Positions 57,926-64,000 of a stretch of 64,000 bases of DNA are shown in pieces. Made by a program: the position numbers and the translations under genes. The DNA comes from JBAYOE01 sp050950065 (lineage in GTDB: Bacteria > Spirochaetota > Spirochaetia > Sphaerochaetales > Sphaerochaetaceae). Every line of letters begins with the position of its first letter. The first letter of the stretch is position 1. The notes beneath the pieces were generated by a model. That model saw only the letters and a list, made by a program, of their open reading frames with translations. It ran no database searches and had not been told where the DNA came from. Location: positions 244,581-308,580 of the forward strand of contig JBMNGX010000003.1 of NCBI GenBank assembly GCA_050950065.1, written 5' to 3'.

Positions 57926-59689
57926 ATGAGAATGTCACATATTTTTTCCCGAACTTTACGCGAGCTACCCTCTAGTGCCGATAGCAAGGGGTACGGTTAT
58001 TTAGTTAAAGCTGGTTTTATTAGGCAATTAGGGACAGGGATATTCTCTTTGTTACCCTTAGGTCTTCGTTCAATAAGAAAAATTGAGAACATTATTCGCC
58101 AAGAGATGGATGCAATTGGGGGCCAAGAGATCTTAATGCCTGTAGTTAACCCTGCCGATATTTGGAAAGAAACAGGGCGTTATTGGGCAATTGATAAAGA
58201 GATGGGGAGATTTGAAGATCGAGTGGGGCGCGATATGGTATTGGCGATGACCCACGAAGAGGTTGTCACAGACATTGCCCGTTTTGAAATTGACTCTTAT
58301 AAACGTCTTCCCTCTTTAGTTTACCAACTACAAACCAAATGGCGCGATGATCCACGTCCTCGAGCAGGTCTTATCAGAGTGCGTGAATTTACTATGAAAG
58401 ACTCTTACAGTTTTGATAAAGATTACGAAGGGCTAGAAAAACAGTACAAAGCTCACTACAGATCTTATTTTAGAATTTTTGATCGATGCGCACTACCTTC
58501 AATCGCTGTTGGTTCTGATACAGGGATGATGGGAGGTAAAGTTGCTCATGAGTATATGTACCTCTCTCCCATTGGTGAAGATACAATTATGATTTGTAGC
58601 AATTGCTCTTACACAGCTAATCGTCAAATCGCAACCTTTGAAAAAACTTATTACCCTGAAAAAATCAAAGAGAAAGAGTTAGTTCACACCCCTAATGCGA
58701 CAACTATTGAAGAACTTGCCGAGTTGTTAAATATTCCAACAAGTAAAACTGCAAAATCTTTATTTATGGTGGGAACCTTTGTTGATGAAAGTAGTGGAGA
58801 AGAGACTACTCGCTTAGTAGTAGGAGTTGTTAGAGGCGATTTAGATGTAGAAGAGAACAAACTTCAAAACGCTGCTAAAGCAAACCATATTCGTCCAGCT
58901 CACGATGAAGAGATTAAAGCAGCTAAAATGGAAGTTGGCTTTGGCTCTCCCATTGGAGTTTCTAAAGATGTAATAGTTATCGTTGATGATTCAGTTGCTA
59001 AGAGCAACAACTTAGTTGCTGGGGCAAACAAGGTAGATTACCACTACATAAATGCCAACTTCAAAAAAGACTTTGATGGGAAGGTGGCAGACATTGGTAT
59101 GGCGAAAGCTGGTTATAAGTGTCCTGAGTGTGGCTCTGAATTAACTCAGAGTAAAGGAATTGAAGTTGGAAATATCTTCCAACTAGGAACTCGCTACTCA
59201 GAAGATATGAATGCAATGTACCAAGATGAGAATGGAAAAAGAAAACCTGTAATTATGGGTTCCTATGGAATTGGTGTTGGGCGATTATTAGCTTGCTTAG
59301 CAGAACATTACAACGATGAAAGTGGTCTTAAACTTCCAATTTCAACAAGCCCTTTTGATGTTCATTTGGTCTCATTGGTAAAAGAGGGCTCTGTTGTTGA
59401 TAAACTCTATGAAGATTTAACGAGTGCAAAAATTGATGTTTTATACGATGATCGTAAAGAATCGGCTGGGGTGAAGTTTGCTGATGCCGATTTAATTGGC
59501 ATTCCTATTAGAATCACCGTTGGCAACAGAGGCCTTAAAGAGAATCTCATTGAAGTTAAACTTAGAGGTAAAGAACAAGAGAGTATCTCATACAATTTAG
59601 ATGAAGCGGTAGTGAGTATTCAAAAAATCATTGCATCTTTGTATGAGGAAATTGTTGTTAGAGACATTGAGCTAGATGAGTCTATCTAG
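57926..59689 (+). CDS. proS: Prolyl-tRNA synthetase (bacterial type with editing insertion)
   Basis: A 587-residue class II synthetase. Motif 1 starts around LPLGLRSIRKIENIIRQEMD, motif 2 is LIRVREFTMKDSYSFDKDYE (about residue 150), and motif 3 is IMGSYGIGVGRLLACLAEHY (about 440). The INS editing domain between (about 225-400) and the C-terminal anticodon domain (SAGVKFADADLIGIPIRITVG) show the bacterial architecture. AAGGAG precedes the ATG. It ends eight bases inside the convergent ankyrin gene. Confidence 0.95.
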   Translation: MRMSHIFSRTLRELPSSADSKGYGYLVKAGFIRQLGTGIFSLLPLGLRSIRKIENIIRQEMDAIGGQEILMPVVNPADIWKETGRYWAIDKEMGRFEDRVGRDMVLAMTHEEVVTDIARFEIDSYKRLPSLVYQLQTKWRDDPRPRAGLIRVREFTMKDSYSFDKDYEGLEKQYKAHYRSYFRIFDRCALPSIAVGSDTGMMGGKVAHEYMYLSPIGEDTIMICSNCSYTANRQIATFEKTYYPEKIKEKELVHTPNATTIEELAELLNIPTSKTAKSLFMVGTFVDESSGEETTRLVVGVVRGDLDVEENKLQNAAKANHIRPAHDEEIKAAKMEVGFGSPIGVSKDVIVIVDDSVAKSNNLVAGANKVDYHYINANFKKDFDGKVADIGMAKAGYKCPECGSELTQSKGIEVGNIFQLGTRYSEDMNAMYQDENGKRKPVIMGSYGIGVGRLLACLAEHYNDESGLKLPISTSPFDVHLVSLVKEGSVVDKLYEDLTSAKIDVLYDDRKESAGVKFADADLIGIPIRITVGNRGLKENLIEVKLRGKEQESISYNLDEAVVSIQKIIASLYEEIVVRDIELDESI

Positions 59690-60191
59690 CTCCAGCCTCT
59701 TTTAGAATTTTAGCAACATAGGTGCGCCTTGCCATCGAAGCGTAATCCAATGCGCTTCGATCGTGGTAATCACGAGCGTTGATATCACTACCTGATTTAA
59801 TAAGGGCACTGATTACTTTAGTGTCGTTACCACTATTTACTGCCATTATTAGGGCAGTCTCACCAAGGTAGTTAACATCATTTACATCACTACCTCCTGC
59901 AACTAATGCTTCAATTACTGCAGCCGATGGGTTGTGATTAGCAGCTAGTTGCAGCGCTGTCGATTTGTATTGTGGCTCTCTTTCATAGACATCACTACCT
60001 GCATCAATAAGAGCTTTAATTACCTTTGCACTTTTATTGAAAAGAGCTGCCCTCATTAAAGGGGTTAATCCGTAGGAGTCGGTACAATGGACATTAGCAC
60101 CCTCTTTGATTAAATCAGCAATCTCTTTTTGTGTAGTAGCGGTATCAGAAGTCTCTAATAGTTTTTCATCTAAAGATTTTATACTATCCAT
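59682..60191 (-). CDS. Ankyrin-repeat protein
   Basis: A 169-residue protein made of four to five ankyrin repeats. The consensus cores are SYGLTPLMRAALFN, KSTALQLAANHNPS, YLGETALIMAVNSG and YHDRSALDYASMA. No signal peptide, membrane span or enzymatic domain. It most likely mediates protein binding in the cytoplasm; no partner is evident. AGGGGG before the ATG serves as Shine-Dalgarno, and a TATTAT -10 lies just upstream, so the leader is very short. Confidence 0.87.
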   Translation of the reverse strand: MDSIKSLDEKLLETSDTATTQKEIADLIKEGANVHCTDSYGLTPLMRAALFNKSAKVIKALIDAGSDVYEREPQYKSTALQLAANHNPSAAVIEALVAGGSDVNDVNYLGETALIMAVNSGNDTKVISALIKSGSDINARDYHDRSALDYASMARRTYVAKILKEAGAR

Positions 60192-60242
60192 TTTTGCCCC
60201 CTATAATAACTATCGCCGTAAAAGGGTAATCTGTAAAGAGGA

Positions 60243-60271
60243 TTGCGAAGCACTTAAGTGTGTAGTAATAT
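60243..60271 (+). promoter_or_regulatory. Adenosine deaminase promoter (leaderless geometry)
   Basis: TTGCGA (60243-60248), 17 bp, TAATAT (60266-60271), six bases, ATG at 60278. Confidence 0.55.
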
Positions 60272-60277
60272 CCTTTT

Positions 60278-61363
60278 ATGGTAACAACACAACTAATTAA
60301 AGAAGTTCCAAAGGTAGATTTACACGACCATCTTGATGGGGGATTAAGAAGTTCTACAGTTATTGAACTTGCGAAAGAGTACAACATTGAACTACCCACC
60401 TACGATGAGAAAGCTTTAAAAACTTGGTTTAGTGAAGGCTCTAAACAAAAGTCCCTTCCCCTCTATTTAAGAAATTTTGATGTCACTTTAAGTGTGATGC
60501 AAACTAAAGAGGCCTTAACTAGAATTGCTATTGAAGCTTTAGAAGATCTCTGTGAAGAGAATGTTGTCTACAGTGAAATCCGCTTTGCTCCAGTACTGCA
60601 TACCAACAAAGGCTTAACTATGGATCAAGCTGTTGAGGCTGTCTTAGATGGTTTAATTGAGGGAAAAAGAAGGACAAACATTGCCTATGGCCTTATTCTT
60701 TGTGGAATGAGAAGCCAAGATCCTTCTTTAAGTTTAGAAGTTGCCAAATTAGCTGTTGCTTATAGAAACAAAGGTGTTGTTGGTTTTGATCTAGCAGGAG
60801 ATGAAGCAGGGCACCCTCCTAAAAAGCACTTAGAGGCTTTTCAATACATACGTAATCAAAACTTCAACATCACCATCCACGCAGGAGAGGGTTTTGGTCT
60901 AGAATCTATTTGGCAAGCTATCCAAGTTTGTGGAGCCCATCGAATAGGACATGGAACTAGGTTAATTGAAGATATGAGTGTTGAAGGAACGAAGATTGAA
61001 AAAATGGGTTCTTTAGCACACTACATCAAAGATCGACGACTACCCATTGAGATGTGTTTAAGTAGCAACGTTGATACAGGGGTTGCTCAAAACTACGCCA
61101 CTCACCCATTCAATGTTTTTTATAAAAATAACTTTAGAGTCTTTTTAAATGTAGATAACCGTCTAATGAGCAACACCACAATAACTAAAGAGTATGCTCT
61201 AGCTGTTGAACATTACGGTTTAAATTTAAGGGATTTAGAGAAACTTACAATCAATGCAATGAAATCCTCTTTCTTACACCACAACGAAAGGATTAAAATA
61301 ATCTATGATGTGATTAAAATAAAGTATGCCGATATTCGTAAGAACATTGAAACAGAGCTTTAG
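60278..61363 (+). CDS. add: Adenosine deaminase
   Basis: A 361-residue zinc TIM-barrel deaminase. The metal-ligand motif VDLHDHLDGG (HxH) sits at residues 13-22. FAPVLHTNKG, VVGFDLAGDEAGHPP, ITIHAGEGFG (His and catalytic Glu), CGAHRIGHGTRL and LSSNVDTGV follow in the family order. It converts adenosine to inosine for purine salvage and goes with guaD at 30 kb. The lack of a Shine-Dalgarno and the promoter place the start codon at the transcript start. It overlaps the rhomboid gene by four bases at 61360. Confidence 0.93.
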   Translation: MVTTQLIKEVPKVDLHDHLDGGLRSSTVIELAKEYNIELPTYDEKALKTWFSEGSKQKSLPLYLRNFDVTLSVMQTKEALTRIAIEALEDLCEENVVYSEIRFAPVLHTNKGLTMDQAVEAVLDGLIEGKRRTNIAYGLILCGMRSQDPSLSLEVAKLAVAYRNKGVVGFDLAGDEAGHPPKKHLEAFQYIRNQNFNITIHAGEGFGLESIWQAIQVCGAHRIGHGTRLIEDMSVEGTKIEKMGSLAHYIKDRRLPIEMCLSSNVDTGVAQNYATHPFNVFYKNNFRVFLNVDNRLMSNTTITKEYALAVEHYGLNLRDLEKLTINAMKSSFLHHNERIKIIYDVIKIKYADIRKNIETEL

Positions 61364-61986
61364 CGTCTCCAGTAATCGATTGGGTTAATCTTTAGTCTTA
61401 TTAAAAAGTAAAGATATGCAAAACCTAAACCTGCTAAGTGAGTTAGGTGAGCTACATTGCCCCCTCTTCCTCCAATTTGGTTACTTAATTCAATAAAGGT
61501 GTAAATAACAACCAAAAGAGGTGCTCTAACAGGAATTAGACCAAAGACAAAAATTCGGGCAAATGGGTAGAAAGTAGCAAAGGCTAATAACACTGCATAA
61601 ATAGCACCCGATGCTCCCACTAAGATAACATTAGTGCCCCCAATTACATAAGAAATAAATGAAAAGAGCCCCGATAAAAAACCTGTCATTAAGTAAAAGA
61701 GTAAAAACTCCCTACTACCAATTCTCTGTTCCACAGGCCTACCAAAGAAAAATAATCCCAACATGTTAAAAAAGAGGTGAGAAAAGCCTCCATGGACAAA
61801 CATGTAAGTGACAAACTGCCAATACCATTTGTAGACGATTATGTAACTAGGTACTAAAGCTAATCTAAGTTGAATTCTTGGGAAAATATATGAAAGTAAA
61901 AATACCGCAATATTTAGGCCAATGATTTTGTAAGTCACATTTGTATATGTGTAACGAAATTTTCTATTTAAAATATTTAAAGACAT
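61360..61986 (-). CDS. Rhomboid-family intramembrane serine protease
   Basis: About 208 residues in six membrane helices. The catalytic serine is in GASGAIYAVL (about residue 129), and the histidine in VAHLTHLAGLGFAYLYF (about 190). The amphipathic loop YMFVHGGFSHLFFNMLGLFFFG carries the conserved helix 2 motif with His and Asn. It cleaves single-span membrane proteins in the bilayer. The frame extends two codons to a TTG at 61992; the ATG at 61986 is simpler. No Shine-Dalgarno is convincing. Its start borders a GTGCAA repeat array in the region upstream of the sRNA promoter. Confidence 0.85.
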   Translation of the reverse strand: MSLNILNRKFRYTYTNVTYKIIGLNIAVFLLSYIFPRIQLRLALVPSYIIVYKWYWQFVTYMFVHGGFSHLFFNMLGLFFFGRPVEQRIGSREFLLFYLMTGFLSGLFSFISYVIGGTNVILVGASGAIYAVLLAFATFYPFARIFVFGLIPVRAPLLVVIYTFIELSNQIGGRGGNVAHLTHLAGLGFAYLYFLIRLKINPIDYWRR

Positions 61987-62069
61987 GTGCAAAACATAAC
62001 CTTACAATAACAGTTCGTCAATTGTGCAACAGTTGCACGCATTTAGCCTACTGTAACTTTTTTGCACAC
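61987..62069. promoter_or_regulatory. Candidate enhancer sites (GTGCAA/TTGCAC) for the third sigma-54 promoter
   Basis: A perfect palindrome GTGCAA-CAG-TTGCAC (62024-62038, centre near -103) and two further half-sites, GTGCAA (about 61987) and TTGCAC (62062-62067). No TGGT-N7-ACCA psp-type site is present, so a different enhancer-binding protein is probable. Confidence 0.4.
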
Positions 62070-62107
62070 TAAAAAGGATAAAAAGAGCCATTTTAAGGTA
62101 AAATTCT

Positions 62108-62123
62108 TGGCACGCTTAATGCC
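62108..62123 (+). promoter_or_regulatory. Sigma-54 promoter P3, in front of a noncoding transcript
   Basis: TGGCACGCTTAATGCC with invariant GG (62109-62110) and GC (62121-62122). With P1 and P2 it shares the pattern TTGGCACG-N-T-N-AATGC. No open reading frame follows on this strand before the terminator at 62231. Confidence 0.85.
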
Positions 62124-62133
62124 CTTATATATG

Positions 62134-62231
62134 TACAGAGCAACAGTTTTTCATACCTCCTTTAGTGTGATTAGGAGGTCAGCGGAATTCTCCCCACCCC
62201 AATAACCCACCCGCTGATCTCCACTTTTTTT
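62134..62231 (+). ncRNA. Candidate sigma-54-dependent small RNA, about 98 nt
   Basis: Predicted from P3's start to the T-run. The 3' terminator is a 12-bp stem, GGAGGTCAGCGG (62174-62185) with CCGCTGATCTCC (62211-62222; one G-U), a C-rich 25-base loop and seven T (62225-62231). AGGAGGT (62173-62179) can instead pair with ACCTCCT (62155-62161), a seven-bp hairpin that excludes the terminator stem. CCUCC at 62156-62160 is complementary to Shine-Dalgarno sequences. No ORF with a ribosome site is seen. Function unknown; a similar pattern occurs in known sigma-54-driven regulatory RNAs such as Qrr. Confidence 0.7.
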
Positions 62232-62246
62232 GTCCAAATGCTCTAG

Positions 62247-62465
62247 TTACTTTACAACTCTTATCTTATCAAACCCAATATATTCAACATCATTTTTGCT
62301 AACTCGTTTTTCATAATCTAAAATCGCCTTCAAATCAATTTCATTTTCAATCATTTCTTCTAAGGCTTTTTTCATCAAAGTTGATAAAGGAATATTTTTT
62401 AACTTTGCATACTCTTTATAAATTTTTGCTTCTTCTTTGTTTAATCTCACTGTAACAGTGTTCAT
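62247..62465 (-). CDS. Ribbon-helix-helix DNA-binding protein (DUF6290, RelB-like), orphan
   Basis: A 72-residue protein. NTVTVRLNKEEAKIYKEYAKLKNIPLSTLMKKALEEMI (residues 2-39) is a ribbon-helix-helix domain of the RelB/DUF6290 antitoxin group; the tail LKAILDYEKRVSKNDVEYIGF is the toxin-contacting type of extension. A RelE-type toxin normally follows, but the minus-strand sequence beyond the stop carries only the complement of the small RNA. GGGGAG lies upstream of the ATG. It may be an orphan repressor or a leftover. Its read-through transcript would be antisense to the sRNA. Confidence 0.8.
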   Translation of the reverse strand: MNTVTVRLNKEEAKIYKEYAKLKNIPLSTLMKKALEEMIENEIDLKAILDYEKRVSKNDVEYIGFDKIRVVK

Positions 62466-62577
62466 ACTAAACTCCCCTAGTGTTGAATAAACTACACTTC
62501 TTCTCTTTTGAAATGCAAGAGTAGTATCGTAATGATTATTTATTGGTTTTCTCTCTTATTTCATTTTCACACAGATT

Positions 62578-62606
62578 TTGTGCTAAAGCCATATTTGTGT
62601 TATTAT
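62578..62606 (+). promoter_or_regulatory. rlmE promoter (leaderless geometry)
   Basis: TTGTGC (62578-62583), 17 bp, TATTAT (62601-62606), five bases, ATG at 62612. Confidence 0.55.
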
Positions 62607-62611
62607 ACCGC

Positions 62612-63220
62612 ATGGCTAAAAGTAGACGAGATAGTGCCGATTATTACACCCTTAAAGCCCAAAAAGAGGGCTACCCTGCCCGAAGTGTTTATAAATTAGA
62701 AGAGATTCAACAACGACACCAAATTATTAAAAAAGGGGATACTGTTTTAGATATTGGGGCTGCTCCAGGATCTTGGACCCTTTATACTCACCGTAAATTA
62801 ATTAAAGGTATTGGTACTATAGTAGCTGTTGATTTAAAACCTCTTAATTTAAGTCCAATTCCCCCAACAATTGTCTCTTTTACAGGGGATGCTTTTAGTA
62901 AAGAGATTCAAGAAAAGCTAGAGAAGTACAAACCTTTTGATGCAATCATCAGTGATGCAGCACCCAACACAACAGGGAACAAGATGGTAGATACTCTTCG
63001 TAGTGAAGCTTTAGTTGAACAAGTGATTGAGTTTTCTAAAGAGAATTTAAAAGAGGGGGGAAACTTAGTTGTTAAGTTATTTCAAGGCTCTGGAGAAAAA
63101 GAGCTATTAGAAAAACTAAGAGCCCTTTTTGAAAAAGCGAAAGGCTTTAAGCCAAAAGCCTCTCGCTCCGATTCTTATGAAATCTTTCTTATTGGATTAG
63201 GTAAAAAATCAACTACCTAA
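62612..63220 (+). CDS. rlmE: 23S rRNA U2552 2'-O-methyltransferase (FtsJ/RlmE)
   Basis: A 202-residue Rossmann methyltransferase. The start YYTLKAQKEGYPARSVYKLEEI, the SAM-binding VLDIGAAPGSWTLY, and the catalytic K-D-K-E tetrad residues (Lys in RSVYK, Asp in IISDAAPNTTGN, Lys in LVVKLFQGSG, Glu in SDSYEIFLIG) are in place. It methylates U2552 in the A loop. I use ATG 62612; the upstream frame would extend into the promoter. There is no Shine-Dalgarno. It overlaps htpG by 12 bases at the convergent end. Confidence 0.9.
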   Translation: MAKSRRDSADYYTLKAQKEGYPARSVYKLEEIQQRHQIIKKGDTVLDIGAAPGSWTLYTHRKLIKGIGTIVAVDLKPLNLSPIPPTIVSFTGDAFSKEIQEKLEKYKPFDAIISDAAPNTTGNKMVDTLRSEALVEQVIEFSKENLKEGGNLVVKLFQGSGEKELLEKLRALFEKAKGFKPKASRSDSYEIFLIGLGKKSTT

Positions 63221-64000
63221 TAACTCGTTGACCCTTTTAGCAAACTCAGTTGGATCTTTAGGCATTACACCCTCACTTAGTAGAGCTTGATCTAATAATA
63301 CAAAAGACATGTTCTCAATGTATTTTTCATCAGTAGAGTCAGCAATCTTTTTAATAATGTTGTTATCAACGTTGATCTCTAAAATTGGGGTGCTCTCTGG
63401 CATGTCGCTTTGTCCCATCGCTTTAAGAATTTGTTGCATTTGAACAGACATGTCATCATCATCAACAACTACTACTGCAGGAACATCAACCAATCTAGTT
63501 GAAACAACTACATCTTTAACTCTTTTGCCAAGGGCTTTTTTAATCTTCTTAACAACATCTTTACCCTCTTTGCTCTTTTTCTTAGAAGCCTCTTTATCAA
63601 GTTCTTCAACAGCCCCTGATTTGTTGATTGCCATTAAAGGAAGTTCTTCAAAAGTTCCAATAGAGGGGACAACGATATCATCAATATCGTCGGTCATTAA
63701 AAGTACTTCAATGTTTTTGTCTTTGTAACTTTGTAAAAGGGGCGATCTTCTTAGATTCTCTTCAGATCCCCCAGCTAAATAGTAGATCGATTTTTGATCT
63801 GTGCCCATTCGCTCTTTATAAGCAGCTAATGAGGTGTACCCCTCTTCGCTACTGCTTTTAAAGCGCACTAAAGATAAAAGTGCATCTCTATTGGCAAAAT
63901 CACTGTAAAGACCCTCTTTTAATGGGCGGTTAAACTGATCAACAATTTTGTTGTACAGTTCAACGTTTTGCTCAGAGAGCTTTTTTAACTCCCCTAAGAT
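63209..64000 (-). CDS. htpG: HtpG (Hsp90) chaperone, C-terminal part; N-terminus outside window
   Basis: The minus strand is open to the window end and encodes 263 residues of Hsp90 middle and C-terminal domains. Middle-domain segments FNRPLKEGLYSDFANRDALLSLVRF and YTSLAAYKERMGTDQKSIYYLAGGSEENLRRSPLL are typical, followed by VLLMTDDIDDIV and the dimerisation region MSFVLLDQALLSEGVMPKDPTEFAKRVNELLG. The last residues close a bacterial HtpG. The ATPase domain lies outside. It functions as an ATP-dependent chaperone in the cytoplasm. Confidence 0.93.
   Translation of the reverse strand: MLGELKKLSEQNVELYNKIVDQFNRPLKEGLYSDFANRDALLSLVRFKSSSEEGYTSLAAYKERMGTDQKSIYYLAGGSEENLRRSPLLQSYKDKNIEVLLMTDDIDDIVVPSIGTFEELPLMAINKSGAVEELDKEASKKKSKEGKDVVKKIKKALGKRVKDVVVSTRLVDVPAVVVVDDDDMSVQMQQILKAMGQSDMPESTPILEINVDNNIIKKIADSTDEKYIENMSFVLLDQALLSEGVMPKDPTEFAKRVNELLGS

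Noticed and set aside
62108..62612. P3 as the promoter of rlmE
   Set aside because: A strong terminator (62174-62231) and an opposing gene lie between, and rlmE has its own promoter at 62578.

Overview
This is a compact, AT-rich stretch of bacterial chromosome with no phage, insertion sequence, rRNA operon or CRISPR array that I can see. The cell is double-membraned: there are outer-membrane-type beta-barrel proteins with signal peptides, a complete sigma-54/PspF/PspA/PspB/PspC envelope-stress system, a lipoprotein and signal peptidase II. The gene content is that of an anaerobic, fermentative organism: a sodium-pumping oxaloacetate decarboxylase, GTP-type PEP carboxykinase, CoA-dehydratase activases, and an ABC sugar importer without its own ATPase. 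Together with protein families common in Treponema-like bacteria, this makes a spirochaete the most likely source. That is an inference from family content; no 16S or other decisive marker is present.

Layout. 1-4.4 kb: a partial malate/lactate dehydrogenase, tRNA-Cys, and a minus-strand cluster with an unrecognised carbohydrate-fold protein, a SIMPL lipoprotein, a Nudix hydrolase and an Mrp-like protein with a ruined P-loop. 4.5-8.2 kb: the oadG-oadA-oadB operon, where oadA carries two biotin domains and a single-base frameshift. 8.3-18.9 kb: housekeeping and metabolism (esterase, dCMP deaminase, uracil permease, M20 peptidase, PanE-like reductase, PEPCK, U32 peptidase/RlhA-like protein). 19-24.4 kb: tRNA-Ala, Gdx exporter, Fic protein with its own DNA-binding domain, EamA transporter, sugar isomerase, aminotransferase and a Cys-tailed MerR. 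24.4-28.4 kb: a sugar ABC importer with a sugar isomerase. 28.5-36.1 kb: c-di-GMP phosphodiesterase, guanine deaminase, CBS protein, a beta-barrel protein, a lipase, a beta-propeller protein, lspA and a Nif3-like protein. 36.2-41 kb: Lon-like protease, MATE, and two rRNA/tRNA methyltransferases. 41-44.2 kb: the psp locus. 44.2-48.9 kb: MarR with a heterodimeric ABC exporter and an orphan HI0074-type protein. 49-53.2 kb: a two-gene CoA-dehydratase activase module. 53.2-64 kb: aspS, a flavoprotein, OsmC, aldolase, proS, an ankyrin protein, adenosine deaminase, rhomboid, a sigma-54-driven small RNA candidate, rlmE and htpG (partial).

Three features stand out. First, a sigma-54 regulatory set. 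Two psp promoters each carry a matched pair of TGGT-N7-ACCA sites at about -66 and -86 from the predicted start. A third sigma-54 promoter of the same sequence class, 20 kb away, drives no protein but a roughly 98-nt structured RNA that ends in a strong terminator and can form two mutually exclusive hairpins. Second, about ten genes appear to be leaderless: a -35 box, 16-17 bp, a -10 box, then 5-7 bp and directly the start codon, with no Shine-Dalgarno sequence. Third, eight convergent gene pairs overlap at their stop codons. Together these show extreme compaction at both gene ends.
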